The notes beneath the pieces were generated by a model, which saw only the letters and a list, made by a program, of their open reading frames with translations, was not told the DNA's origin and did no database searches. A stretch of DNA of 64,000 nt from Rhodospirillales bacterium (GTDB lineage Bacteria; Pseudomonadota; Alphaproteobacteria; TMED109): NCBI GenBank assembly GCA_028824295.1, contig JAPPED010000027.1:100413-164412 (forward strand), written 5' to 3'. Positions within the stretch are counted from its first letter, which is position 1. Every line of letters begins with the position of its first letter. Made by a program: the position numbers and the translations under genes. Positions 1 to 10,072 of this stretch are shown one piece after another.

Positions 1-2
1 TG

Positions 3-233
3 GAGACCGGCGCCGCCCGGAGCGAGGCCACGCTCCGGAACGCCCTCGAGAACGAGGACACGGACACGGCCGAGGACCCGACCAGCGAGGACCCGGCCAG
101 CGAGGACCCGGCCAGCGAGGAGCCGACCGAAACCGTCGAGGTGGTCGCCGATCCTGCGGTCGAGGACTATCAGCTGCAGCGGGCGCTCGACCTGCTCCGC
201 GGCCTGGATCTCTTCCGGCCGAAGGCGGCCTGA
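3..233 (+). CDS. S41 family C-terminal processing peptidase, C-terminal end only (partial)
   Basis: Only the last 76 codons are in the window; the gene runs off the left edge and stops at TGA 231-233. The closing residues DYQLQRALDLLRGLDLF match the usual tail of alphaproteobacterial CtpA-type periplasmic serine peptidases, which are commonly found near rppH. The catalytic PDZ/S41 part is outside the window. The linker just before the tail is acidic and carries three copies of a five-residue SEDPA-like repeat, a disordered low-complexity spacer. Family assignment rests on the tail and on the rppH neighbour, so it is probable, not certain. Confidence 0.6.
   Translation, partial: ETGAARSEATLRNALENEDTDTAEDPTSEDPASEDPASEEPTETVEVVADPAVEDYQLQRALDLLRGLDLFRPKAA
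71..115 (+). repeat. Tandem 15-bp repeat, three copies
   Basis: Three consecutive 15-base units (CGAGGACCCGACCAG, then CGAGGACCCGGCCAG twice) followed by a partial fourth. They lie in frame within the S41 peptidase tail and encode a repeated Glu-Asp-Pro-(Thr/Ala)-Ser linker. Copy number in such a repeat is expected to vary between strains. Confidence 0.8.
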
Positions 234-248
234 CCCGCCCGACCACCG

Positions 249-722
249 ATGCACGACGGTCTCTACCGGCCGGCCGTAGGAATTCTGCTGCTCAATCCGG
301 ACGACAAGGCGTTCGTCGGACAGCGCATCGATACGGCGGGCGCCTGGCAGCTCCCCCAGGGCGGCATCGACCAAGGCGAAGACCCGGAGGCCGCCGCCTT
401 CCGTGAGCTTCGGGAGGAAACGGGGGTCGCCTGCGCGGAAGTCATCGCCAGATCTCGCGGCTGGCTCCACTACGACCTGCCGGCTGCGCTCGCCGGCAAC
501 CTGTGGAAGGGGCGCTACCGGGGGCAGCGGCAGAAGTGGTTCGCGATGCGGCACACCGGCCCCGAATCGGAAATCGACATCCGCCCAGGTGGCGAGTTCT
601 CGGCATGGCGCTGGGTGTGTCCGCGCGAGCTGCCGGACCTGATCGTGCCCTTCAAGCGGGCGATGTACGTGGAGTTGCTCGTCGAGTTTGCTGACGTCCT
701 GCCGCCGGCCGTGCGTAACTGA
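249..722 (+). CDS. rppH: RNA pyrophosphohydrolase (Nudix)
   Basis: 157 residues, normal family length. It removes pyrophosphate from 5'-triphosphorylated RNA, which starts 5'-end-dependent mRNA decay in the cytoplasm. The Nudix signature G-x5-E-x7-REL-x-EE-x-G is complete at residues 38-60 (G38, E44, R52, E53, E56, E57), and the N-terminal YRPAVGILL and the WQLPQGGID lead-in are typical of RppH, not of general Nudix enzymes. It starts 15 bases after the S41 peptidase stop, so the two are probably cotranscribed. In many alphaproteobacteria rppH lies close to the end of the F1 ATP synthase operon; here that operon ends at 8197, with a block of unrelated genes between. Confidence 0.93.
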   Translation: MHDGLYRPAVGILLLNPDDKAFVGQRIDTAGAWQLPQGGIDQGEDPEAAAFRELREETGVACAEVIARSRGWLHYDLPAALAGNLWKGRYRGQRQKWFAMRHTGPESEIDIRPGGEFSAWRWVCPRELPDLIVPFKRAMYVELLVEFADVLPPAVRN

Positions 723-771
723 TCGGGTCCCGCTCCGCGGCACGGCGCGGACAGGACGAGCTAGCGGGCGG

Positions 772-1008
772 CTAGTCCCGTCCGAGCTTCGCGTACCACC
801 TACCGTCCTCGGCCTGCCAGCATCGCACCAGTCCATCGTGCGCCAGCTTCTGGCCGACGAAGCGCGCAGTGGCCCACGCATCCTCGTCGCCGGCGATCGC
901 CGACCAACCCGCCTGCTCGGCGACCGCGGCAGTCGACACCTCTTCTCCCGAGTGCTCGAGCAACACCTTGAGGAACTGGACCTCCAGGTTCACGGTCGAG
1001 TCAGGCAT
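772..1008 (-). CDS. Hypothetical small protein (78 aa), possibly winged-helix-like
   Basis: No family recognised. The ATG at 1008 was preferred to the GTG at 1020 because GTGGGAAAG lies at a suitable distance upstream. The product is short, mildly acidic and predicted mostly helical (LEVQFLKVLLEHSGEEVSTAAVAEQAGW), ending in VRCWQAEDGRWYAKLGRD, a pattern like a small winged helix with a C-terminal beta hairpin; that is inference only. Its start overlaps the end of the upstream HTH gene, so the two look translationally coupled and may work together. Confidence 0.5.
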   Translation of the reverse strand: MPDSTVNLEVQFLKVLLEHSGEEVSTAAVAEQAGWSAIAGDEDAWATARFVGQKLAHDGLVRCWQAEDGRWYAKLGRD

Positions 1009-1243
1009 CTGCTTTCCCACCGACCTTCGTGTCTCTCACCATGTCCTGCCGCGTCCCTGCCCAGGCGTTGAGGTCCGACAACCGGTATCGGACCGCACTC
1101 CCGAACTTGTAGTAGGCAGGTCCGAGCCCCCTGCTCCGCCAGCGGTCGAGGGCGCGCGGGGACAAACCGAGAATCTCGGCCGCCTCGCGCGGCCGCAGGA
1201 ATCGGTTGCCGAGCGCCGCCTGATCAAATCGATTCACAAGCAT
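1001..1243 (-). CDS. Helix-turn-helix excisionase/AlpA-like DNA-binding protein
   Basis: 80 residues. The segment FLRPREAAEILGLSPRALDRWRSRGLGP, followed by YYKFGSAVRYRLSDLNAW, is a textbook HTH_17 (MerR-like/excisionase) domain: N-terminal helix, helix-turn-helix, then a small wing with the conserved V-R-Y-x3-D-L motif. Such proteins are excisionases (Xis), phage AlpA regulators or small autoregulators. No integrase or attachment site was found next to it, so it may be a remnant of a mobile island or a free-standing regulator. It overlaps the following small gene by 8 bases. Confidence 0.75.
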   Translation of the reverse strand: MLVNRFDQAALGNRFLRPREAAEILGLSPRALDRWRSRGLGPAYYKFGSAVRYRLSDLNAWAGTRQDMVRDTKVGGKADA

Positions 1244-1764
1244 TCCTCATCGCGACATGCGAATCCCGCCGTGCTGCATTCCGGCGCCGGTGCAGCAGAC
1301 CGGCGCGAAACACTGACCCGGATCAGGAACGGTACACAGCTTCCCATCACTATTGCGTATCCAGATGGCGAAAACCCGTAACGTTTCCATATCTGCGGGA
1401 GTTCGTCAGGCAGACCACGCCACTGCGACGGCTCGGCGTTGCGCCCGATCTTGGTGCCGGCCTGGCGGGACGAATCCGCTAAACGCGCCTGCCGGGACGC
1501 CGCCCTCGCAGTGACGGGCTGCCAAGCGTGTGCGACTTGCCTAGTCCCAGCAGGCGCGGTGCCCGCGGGATTCCTGCGGACCGGGGAGCCGTGGTGGGCG
1601 GACCGTCATCCCGGCGGACGCCCAGAAGAAGCTTCACCGAAGGGACGCGGGCCGCATGGCACGCCTCGCCGACAGCACCGGCGCGACCATGCGAAGTGCG
1701 GCGCCCCAGGCGGCGGCCGCCCGGACGTCAGGGACCAGAGCGCGGCGGCAACGGCGCAGCGATG
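1244..1764. other. Gap without a recognised gene (521 bp)
   Basis: No convincing coding sequence on either strand. The part near 1320-1395 is visibly more AT-rich than its surroundings, as expected for a promoter region for the leftward HTH gene pair or for decayed island DNA. No integrase fragment was recognised. Confidence 0.4.
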
Positions 1765-4113
1765 TCAGCGGCCGTCCTGCCCCGCCATCCGGTAGCCGAC
1801 GCCCCGCACGTTGAAGATCCAGATCGGATCCGCCGCGTCCTCGCCCAGCTTCGCCCGAAGCTTCTTGACGAAGTTGCGCACAAGATTGATGTCGGCCCCC
1901 TCGCGCCCGTTCCGCCAGACCTGGCGCATCAGGGTCTCGTAGGTGACAACGCGTCCGGCGCTCAGCGAGAGCACGCGCAGCAACTCGTATTCCGTGGCGG
2001 TGAGGGTCACCTCGCGGTCGGCCACCAAGACGCGGCGCGCATCGTAGTCGACGGTGAGCGCGCCGAGCACGAACGGGTCAGGCCGTTCGGTGCGGCGGAG
2101 CGCGGCGGCCACCCTGGCCACCAGCTCGGTTCGCGAGAAGGGCTTGACGATGTAGTCGATGGCACCCGCCTCGAGGGCTCTGGCCACGGTTTCATCACGA
2201 CCGTAACCGGAGATGAACACGACCGGCAGCTCCGCGAGTTCCGGGACGCCCTGCATCAGCGCGATGCCGTCGGTCCCGGGCAGCATGAGGTCGAGCAGGA
2301 CCAGGCTCGGCTTCTCGGCGCGGATGATCTGCGCGAGATCCGCGTGATCACCCGTCACGAGCGGGGCGTAGTCGGCCGCGCTGAGTGCGTCGCGCACGAA
2401 GCGCAGCGTCTCCGGATCGTCGTCCACCACGAGGATGCGGGCAGGGGCACGCGGCGCCGACACTTGGGGGCGCCCCGCGCTACGGGCGGCTTCGCTCACA
2501 TGAACGTCGTCGACCACCGGCAGCGTGAACGTGAAGCGGCTGCCGTGGCCGGGGCCGTCGCTCTCGGCCCGGATGCGGCCTCCATGCGCCTCCACCAGCC
2601 CCTTGCAGATGACAAGCCCAAGGCCGGTTCCCGCCGTCGTGCGCGGGCCGTCGGGGCCGGCGTACTTGCGGAAGAGTTGGGGCAGCTGCTCGGGTGCAAT
2701 GCCCCGGCCCTTGTCAGAAACCGAGACCGCGACATGCACTCCCTCGCGCGCGGCCGAGACCTGGATGGGCGCCGACTCCGGAGACTGCCGAGCAGCGTTG
2801 GACAGCAGGTTGTTCAGCACCTGCACGACGCGCCGCCGGTCGGCCATCACCCCGGGCAGGTTTTCTGGCAGGTCCATCAGCACCGTGTGTCGACCGCCGC
2901 CCGAGAGGAACGTGTTCCGCGCCCGGTCCACCAGCGCCGCCACTTCGGAGGGTTCCGGCGACACCGAGAGCGTGCCCGCCTCGATGCGTCCCGCGTCAAG
3001 CAGTGCGCCGATGAGGCCACGCATATGCCCGGCCTGCTCGTGGATGACGCGATGGAACTCGTGCATCTCGGCCGCATCAAGTTCCGACGCCTCTTCCAGC
3101 AGGGTGGCAGCCGAACCCTTGATAGCGGCGAGCGGTGCCCGCAGCTCGTGGCTCACCATGCCGAGGAAGTCGGCCCGCAGCCGCTCCAGCTCCTTGAGCG
3201 GCGCCATGTCCTGCATGGTCACGACCATCGACGCCACGGTGCCGTCCTCGGCATGGATCGGTGTCCCGTTGACCAGCATTGATACGCTTCGCCCGTCCGG
3301 GACCGAGAGCACGATCTCCTCGGCACGCACCGTCTCACCGATGCGGAGCTGCTGGGCGAAGGAGAACTCTTTCAGGGACACTTCACGACCGTCGGCCCGC
3401 CGGAAGGAAATCACTCCCAACAGATCCTCCACCGGCCGGCCCGGCATGCGCAGGCCCTCGACGATGCGTCGCGCCTCCCGGTTGATCAACACTGCTTCGC
3501 CGCTCTGGGCGTCGAAGACCACGACGCCCACCGGCGAGGTCTCGACCAGCGCCTCGAGGTCAGCCCGCGCGCGCTGTTCGTCGCGGTGGGTGCGGGCATT
3601 GACGATGGCTGTCGCCGCCTGGGAGGCAAACAGCACCAGCACCTCCTCGTCCTCCTCGGTGAACGCCGGCGCCCCTTCCTTCTCGGCGAGGAAGAAGTTG
3701 CCGACGTCCGTGCCGCGGTGACGCATGGGCGTGCCCTGGAAGGTATTCGAACGCATCAAGTCCGTTGCGAACCCGAGCGACTGGACGAAATCCGGGAGAT
3801 CAGTCAGCCGGATCGGCCCGGGCAGGTTGCGGAAGTGCGCAAAGAGCCTCGGCCCGTCGGGCCACTCGATGAGCTGCTGGAGCTCCTCTTTCGTCAAACC
3901 GGAGGAGACGAAATCCACGGCCGTGCCGGTGTCGTCCACGGTCGTGATCAGGCCATAGCGCGCGCCGGTGAGCGCACGAGCGCTGTCAACCGCCTCCTGC
4001 AGGACCGTGGTGACGTCGAGGCTCGCACTGATGCGCAGGATCGCAGCGCTAAGCGAGGAGAGGCGCTCGCGCAGCGCCTGGATCTCCCTTGCGGAAGCGC
4101 CGGTCGTGGTCAT
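1765..4113 (-). CDS. GAF-PAS histidine kinase fused to receiver and OmpR-type DNA-binding domain
   Basis: 782 residues from the ATG at 4113, which has GAGAGGAAA upstream; longer in-frame versions lack a site. Order: GAF about 25-175 (resembling the DevS/DosT type), PAS about 186-305, HisKA with phosphoacceptor H322 in SHELRAP, HATPase about 425-533 (N439, D467-x-G469-x-G471, GTGLGL 495-500), receiver 559-672 (acidic pocket D564-D566, phosphoacceptor D608, K657), and an OmpR/PhoB winged helix 685-775. It therefore carries input, kinase, receiver and DNA-binding output in one chain, with no membrane segment, so it is a cytoplasmic sensor. The ligand and targets are not visible. No separate response regulator lies nearby. 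All catalytic residues are present, so it should be active. Confidence 0.92.
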   Translation of the reverse strand: MTTTGASAREIQALRERLSSLSAAILRISASLDVTTVLQEAVDSARALTGARYGLITTVDDTGTAVDFVSSGLTKEELQQLIEWPDGPRLFAHFRNLPGPIRLTDLPDFVQSLGFATDLMRSNTFQGTPMRHRGTDVGNFFLAEKEGAPAFTEEDEEVLVLFASQAATAIVNARTHRDEQRARADLEALVETSPVGVVVFDAQSGEAVLINREARRIVEGLRMPGRPVEDLLGVISFRRADGREVSLKEFSFAQQLRIGETVRAEEIVLSVPDGRSVSMLVNGTPIHAEDGTVASMVVTMQDMAPLKELERLRADFLGMVSHELRAPLAAIKGSAATLLEEASELDAAEMHEFHRVIHEQAGHMRGLIGALLDAGRIEAGTLSVSPEPSEVAALVDRARNTFLSGGGRHTVLMDLPENLPGVMADRRRVVQVLNNLLSNAARQSPESAPIQVSAAREGVHVAVSVSDKGRGIAPEQLPQLFRKYAGPDGPRTTAGTGLGLVICKGLVEAHGGRIRAESDGPGHGSRFTFTLPVVDDVHVSEAARSAGRPQVSAPRAPARILVVDDDPETLRFVRDALSAADYAPLVTGDHADLAQIIRAEKPSLVLLDLMLPGTDGIALMQGVPELAELPVVFISGYGRDETVARALEAGAIDYIVKPFSRTELVARVAAALRRTERPDPFVLGALTVDYDARRVLVADREVTLTATEYELLRVLSLSAGRVVTYETLMRQVWRNGREGADINLVRNFVKKLRAKLGEDAADPIWIFNVRGVGYRMAGQDGR

Positions 4114-4558
4114 TGGGTTTCCTCTCTCGTCGGCCAGGTGCAGACGCGGGCGCGGGGTCGTCCTCGACGCGATGTCGCCCGGCCGCCTTGCGCCCGGCGA
4201 CCCGGTACCGCCGCATCGACCGCAATCGAGCGGATTCATCGAGCGTTTACGAAAAGAATACGAGCTTCGTCAACGCCGATACGTTCAAGCTACGGTGGTT
4301 TCGGTGACGGCACCAAAGTCAGGCGAGGATTCAGGCGAGGTCGCGCGTTCCCAAGCAACGTGTCCGCAGGACGACGGGGGTGCGCGGCCGACCCGGCTTC
4401 GCGATGGCTCGATGCAACCGAGGCAGGTCTGCCCGGCCGCTTCCGGGTAGCCGGCCGGGCCGGCACCAAGCGCCGTCGCACCAAGAGCTCGATGTGGCGG
4501 CGCGGTGCCCAGCAGCCAAGCCGTACCGGCCTTCTTCGCCGTCGTCTGCGAGACCCCG
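4114..4558. other. Gap without a recognised gene (445 bp)
   Basis: Upstream region of the sensor kinase and downstream region of the protease gene. Short open frames here have alphaproteobacterial-looking composition but no recognisable family and no supporting ribosome-binding site. Confidence 0.4.
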
Positions 4559-5977
4559 CTAGTACTTTTGCTTCAGAAACGTCTTGGCAGGGCCAAAGTC
4601 ATGCTGCGCTGCCTCATCCAGCCACCGGCGGGCCAGAACCTTGTCCGTCGGCGTAGCCCATCCGAAGTAGTGCCAGCGGCCCATGTCATACATTGAGGGG
4701 ATGTCGTTTCGTGACGCCAGGTCACGAAGAATCCGGAACGCCTCCGGGAGGTTCTGGTTGACCCTGAGGCCGGCGACGTACATGTCCACCAGTTCCACCT
4801 GGGCGCGCCAGAACCCTCCTTCGGCGGCCTCCAGCAGGGCCTCCACGTCGTGTCCGAGAGACGAATCGATCCGACGGACGGTGCTTTTCAGTACTGTCCC
4901 CATCTCGTACTGAGCCCAAGGGTCGCCCTGCAGGGACAACGCGCGCACCCGAAGCGCCTCCTCCTGGAAACAGCGCCACAATTCGCGCGCCTTGGAGCAG
5001 TCGGTGCCCAGATCGCCGGCAAGCAATTGCCGCACGTACTTTGTCTTGATTCCGTAGACGACATTGCTGGCGCCCAGGAACGTGACCCCCACCAACCCAT
5101 CGTCGTTCAGGATCGGACCTCCGCTCATACCGATGAGATGCGGAAACCGTGACGACGGGACCGCAAATGCGAACCGATCGGCATCGTTGTACGCGGCGCC
5201 AGACGGCCGTACGGACGACCCTGCTGACAGTATTCCGTTGCGATAACCCACCGCCGTCAGCTCCCCTAGTGGCTCGGACCAGCAACGGACGTCGAGGTAC
5301 TCATCGACGGGTACAGCCGTTCGGAACTCGGCCAGGTCACGCGTGATGCTGACACGGCCTATCTGCGACACCTCGACCAGCGGGGGATTTCCCTTGCGAA
5401 AAAGGTACAGACGGCCGCGGAAGTTACCGCGTGCGTAATTGTCGAACAGGACATGGAAGCTGGTAACGAAGCGATTGGGGCCGACGGCAAAGGCCGTTCC
5501 CAGATAGTCCTTGAACCTCACATGGCTCGCACCCGGTCGCCACCGCTGCAACCGCCACACGGCGCGACGGGCGTCCTCCGACCCGTTGATCGGTTGTCTG
5601 CAGGCGGCATCCCCGGAAATGCCCCCGTCGTCGGACGGCCCGGCCTCGGTCAGCAGTCGCCCGAAGGCAAGGGCTGCACCGCCGCCAGCCCCTCGAATCC
5701 CTATCCGGTCGCCCGTTTCGCTGCTGGCAGCTACTCTCACTCTGGGCCCCTGTCGCCCGACCATTCCATGACTGGTGCCCGGGGCACTTCGCAGGCTTGC
5801 GCGCTCTGCCGCCCACATGACGCGGGTGTTCCCGGGCGCGCTGGGTCCAAGCTCGTAGCTGTAAATCTCACGGAACGGTTCCTCGCCGAAATCCTGTGCG
5901 TGGACCATGCCGCACGGCACGGCGGAGGCGAGGGCAGCGGATGCCGCAAGCACGGCGATGCTCAGCGTCCTGGTCAT
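4559..5977 (-). CDS. Secreted trypsin-like serine protease with C-terminal Sel1-type repeats
   Basis: 472 residues from ATG 5977; an alternative start 13 codons upstream (6016) keeps the same signal peptide. A signal peptide (hydrophobic 5-22, cut near VHA-QD at 27/28) sends it out of the cytoplasm. The chymotrypsin-fold core lies about 135-330 with a readable triad: H175 in FVTSFHVL, D214 in TRDLAEF and S285 in GMSGGPIL. Residues about 345-465 show Sel1/TPR-like helices (GDPWAQYEMG, GFWRAQVELVDMY, NDIPSMYDMGRWHYFGW), a likely protein-binding module. Substrate unknown. No adjacent inhibitor or partner gene is seen. Confidence 0.85.
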   Translation of the reverse strand: MTRTLSIAVLAASAALASAVPCGMVHAQDFGEEPFREIYSYELGPSAPGNTRVMWAAERASLRSAPGTSHGMVGRQGPRVRVAASSETGDRIGIRGAGGGAALAFGRLLTEAGPSDDGGISGDAACRQPINGSEDARRAVWRLQRWRPGASHVRFKDYLGTAFAVGPNRFVTSFHVLFDNYARGNFRGRLYLFRKGNPPLVEVSQIGRVSITRDLAEFRTAVPVDEYLDVRCWSEPLGELTAVGYRNGILSAGSSVRPSGAAYNDADRFAFAVPSSRFPHLIGMSGGPILNDDGLVGVTFLGASNVVYGIKTKYVRQLLAGDLGTDCSKARELWRCFQEEALRVRALSLQGDPWAQYEMGTVLKSTVRRIDSSLGHDVEALLEAAEGGFWRAQVELVDMYVAGLRVNQNLPEAFRILRDLASRNDIPSMYDMGRWHYFGWATPTDKVLARRWLDEAAQHDFGPAKTFLKQKY

Positions 5978-7085
5978 TTGGAGCCGCCCGCAACGTCGGA
6001 TTGGGAAGCCCGACATGCCGAAGAATGTGCTCTGGTTGCCTGTGGCGACGAGTTGGACGACGGTCGGGAGTGCGGGCCGGGCCTCATAGGTCGCTCCCAA
6101 CACCTTTTCCCTCAAACGACCGTACGGTGCAAATGGCTTGGAATCCGTGAATGAACTTGGGCGGCGGCACTCGCCGCGCACCTCCCGGAACCCATCGGGA
6201 ACCGCGGCCCGGCTTCTGATCGCCGAGTCACGAAGCGCACGATAACAAACCAGCGCTCGGTAGCAGTTGCGGAGCGGCGGGCATGAGCGGTTGGGGGCTG
6301 GTCGCCGCACCGCAGTTGTCGAGGTCACCGCCACGCGGGGGCGAGCCAGGCGCTGAGCTGGTCGGTCGGGGCCGGTTGGACGGTGAGGCCTAGAGGCCGA
6401 TCCCACCGACCCGAGCCGCGCAGCTGCGGGCGCTAACTGGCCGGCAAGGCGCCTGAAAGGGGGCCGACCAGCTGCTCTCCGTGGCTGCTTGGTAACCACT
6501 ATCAGCATGTCCAATTGAACCGCCGCGGTGTCCGCGCCGCCGTCTGCTTGTCAGGATGTCCATACTTCATCCTGCGGCGCTTCCGCGTGACGGGAGGCGA
6601 CCAGCGTCGGTGGCGCTGATCTTCCGACTTCCCACTCATTTCCATTCAAATCTTGCAGCCGCCGCGCAAGCGCGGTGCTTCCCGCGGCCGCGTCGCGACC
6701 CCTTATGCGCCTGGCAACCGACAGACGACGTGCTGCGCAGACAAGCTATGACTTACGCATTCTGTCTAGATACTGCGCATTTGTTTCCGAAAAGTGCCTT
6801 TTGCCGCGTCTTGATGTAGTTATGCTGCATCCGTAGCCACGACCTCGGACGGGAGCTGCGATCATTCCAGTTGACAACGGCACAACGATAGGTGTCACCA
6901 GCCCACCTCCGCTCGGTCGGTTGCCCTGCCGGACCTGTGGTCGTGTGCGCTTCCCGGATCTCGCTGCAAGTGTTTATGACTCCGTGCGAGATCTCATTGA
7001 CATCATTGGTGCCGGGACACCATCGTCAGCGCAGAGGCCAGGCCGAGGCGCGTCCACATTGGGCGACCATCGGAAAACCGGCACT
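5978..7085. other. Long gap without a recognised gene (1108 bp)
   Basis: Divergent intergenic region between the protease (leftward) and the lipoprotein (rightward). Several short frames exist, none with a recognised family. The stretch 6740-6850 is more AT-rich than average and could hold the promoter of the lipoprotein gene. No tRNA or repeat was recognised. Confidence 0.4.
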
Positions 7086-8066
7086 GTGAAACCGGTAGCG
7101 AACGTTCTCGCTGTCATTCTGGTGCTAACGGCGAGCGCCTGCGCGGGGATCGGCACCTCACCGCCACCACCCGACCAGGACGGCATCAGTTTCGAAAGAA
7201 ACTCGGAGTTCTCCGGCCCGAGCCTGCGGGTGTTCGTGCAGCTCGACGACGGCGGCGAAGCGTCCGTCAACACGGTGGACGATGCCATTGCAACCCGGTC
7301 CGGTAGCACGCCAATTCCCGGCCATCAGGCACGGAACTGGACATTCGTCAAGGACGTGGAGCGCGGCACGTCGGTGGTCTATGCGCTGGTGAGCTGGGAC
7401 CCTGACAATCCGGCCGACTACCTGATGGCCGGCTGGTGGGCCCAGTTTCCCGGTCAACACGTTCCGGAACTGTCGTTCAGGGATTCCGCCCAGTATGCCA
7501 TCGCGGACGGCCCCGAGACGGACCCCTCGTCACCTCCCGATTTGCCGCTCGAGGGACAGGCGACCTATACCGGCCAAGCTGGCGGGCTCTACACGTATCT
7601 TGCGGGAAGTGACTGGGGAGAAGATGAAGGCGCCTACGTGATCGACGAGTACGAAGGCGTGATCACGATTGCGGCGGACTTCGCCGACGCTACCATGAGC
7701 GCCTGCATCGGCTGTTCAGGCGATCTTGTCACCCGCCGGGCGCATTTCGGCATTTTCCTTGGAGACGAATTGCGCGACGTGCAGGGCATCGCCGCCGATT
7801 ATGAGCTGCACTTCGGCGAAACGGCCTTCAAGCCGGACGGCACGTTCGTATACGACGACGTCATGGTGCGGCACCCTGAAAGAACCGTCACGCAGTCCGA
7901 GGGGTACTGGGGCGGGACGCTTTCCAACATTCCCGACGAGGCCGGTCATCCCCGCCTGGTGGCAGGATTCAGCGGTGCGGAATTCGAGGAAAGCGACGGC
8001 AGCGTCGGTGACTTTGTGGGAACGTTCGTCGCGCTAAGTGAGGCCTCGACGGCATCGGCGCCGTGA
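7086..8066 (+). CDS. TbpB-like surface lipoprotein (beta-barrel lobe only)
   Basis: 326 residues from a GTG at 7086, chosen because it puts a lipoprotein signal peptide at the N-terminus (VKPVANVLAVILVLTASAC, lipidated Cys 19); the longer frame has 55 non-signal-like residues in front. The C-terminal half carries features of transferrin-binding-protein-B-like barrels: a YTGQAGGLYTY strand, then GYWGGTLSNIPDEAG, LVAGFSGAEFEESDGSVGDFVGTF. Proteins of this class sit on the outer-membrane surface and bind ligands or shield the cell. No TonB receptor or Slam translocon is adjacent, so the ligand cannot be inferred and export may depend on genes elsewhere. Confidence 0.7.
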   Translation: MKPVANVLAVILVLTASACAGIGTSPPPPDQDGISFERNSEFSGPSLRVFVQLDDGGEASVNTVDDAIATRSGSTPIPGHQARNWTFVKDVERGTSVVYALVSWDPDNPADYLMAGWWAQFPGQHVPELSFRDSAQYAIADGPETDPSSPPDLPLEGQATYTGQAGGLYTYLAGSDWGEDEGAYVIDEYEGVITIAADFADATMSACIGCSGDLVTRRAHFGIFLGDELRDVQGIAADYELHFGETAFKPDGTFVYDDVMVRHPERTVTQSEGYWGGTLSNIPDEAGHPRLVAGFSGAEFEESDGSVGDFVGTFVALSEASTASAP

Positions 8067-8196
8067 ATCGGTCGATGGCACGGGAAATCGGGGAAGCCGG
8101 CGCCTGAACCCATACGGTGTGCCGACGCCACAGTCTGAAGTCGAAACGGGACGCCGTGCATACCCGGGCAGACGGCGCACATCTCCCCCAACGGGC

Positions 8197-8616
8197 TCAG
8201 TCGGCTGCTGCGCGCCTCGCCGTCGCCACCTCGAGCGCCTGTTCGGCCCGTTCGCGCACCGCTTCGTCCGGGCCGTTTTCCGCCTCGCGGAGGGCGGCTT
8301 CCGCATCGGCGACCGCCCGGTCCGCCGCCGCCGCGTCGAGGTCGGACACCGGGACCGCCTCGTCCGCCAGGATCAGGCAGTGCTCTGGTCCGGCCTCCGA
8401 GAATCCGCCGGTGACGAAGTAGCATTCCGGCTCGGAGTCGAACGTCGCGTGCACCTGCACCGTTCCCGGGCGCAGGGCCGACAGGATCGGCGCATGATCC
8501 CGCAGCACGCCGAACTCGCCCTCCGACCCGGGTACCACCACCATCTCGGGCGTGGCCGCCAGCAGCGTCGCCTCCGGCGTGATCAGCTCGAGATCGATCA
8601 GCGGAGCGTCCGCCAT
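8197..8616 (-). CDS. atpC: F1 ATP synthase epsilon subunit
   Basis: 139 residues from ATG 8616, one base after the atpD stop. The N-terminal beta sandwich is clear (LELITPEATLLAATPEMVVVPGSEGEFGVLRDHAPILSALRPG), followed by a C-terminal helical hairpin rich in Ala and Arg. Epsilon is part of the rotor stalk and inhibits ATP hydrolysis. It is the last gene of the atpHAGDC operon, the usual alphaproteobacterial order, with the F0 genes elsewhere in the genome. No rho-independent terminator is obvious just after it. Confidence 0.95.
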   Translation of the reverse strand: MADAPLIDLELITPEATLLAATPEMVVVPGSEGEFGVLRDHAPILSALRPGTVQVHATFDSEPECYFVTGGFSEAGPEHCLILADEAVPVSDLDAAAADRAVADAEAALREAENGPDEAVRERAEQALEVATARRAAAD

Positions 8617-8617
8617 G

Positions 8618-10072
<1,455 letters not shown>

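Noticed and set aside
1528..3282. Plus-strand open frame (584 aa) opposite the sensor kinase
   Set aside because: Antisense to a protein with intact H-box, N-box, receiver and winged helix; the product is Arg/His-rich and unrecognised.
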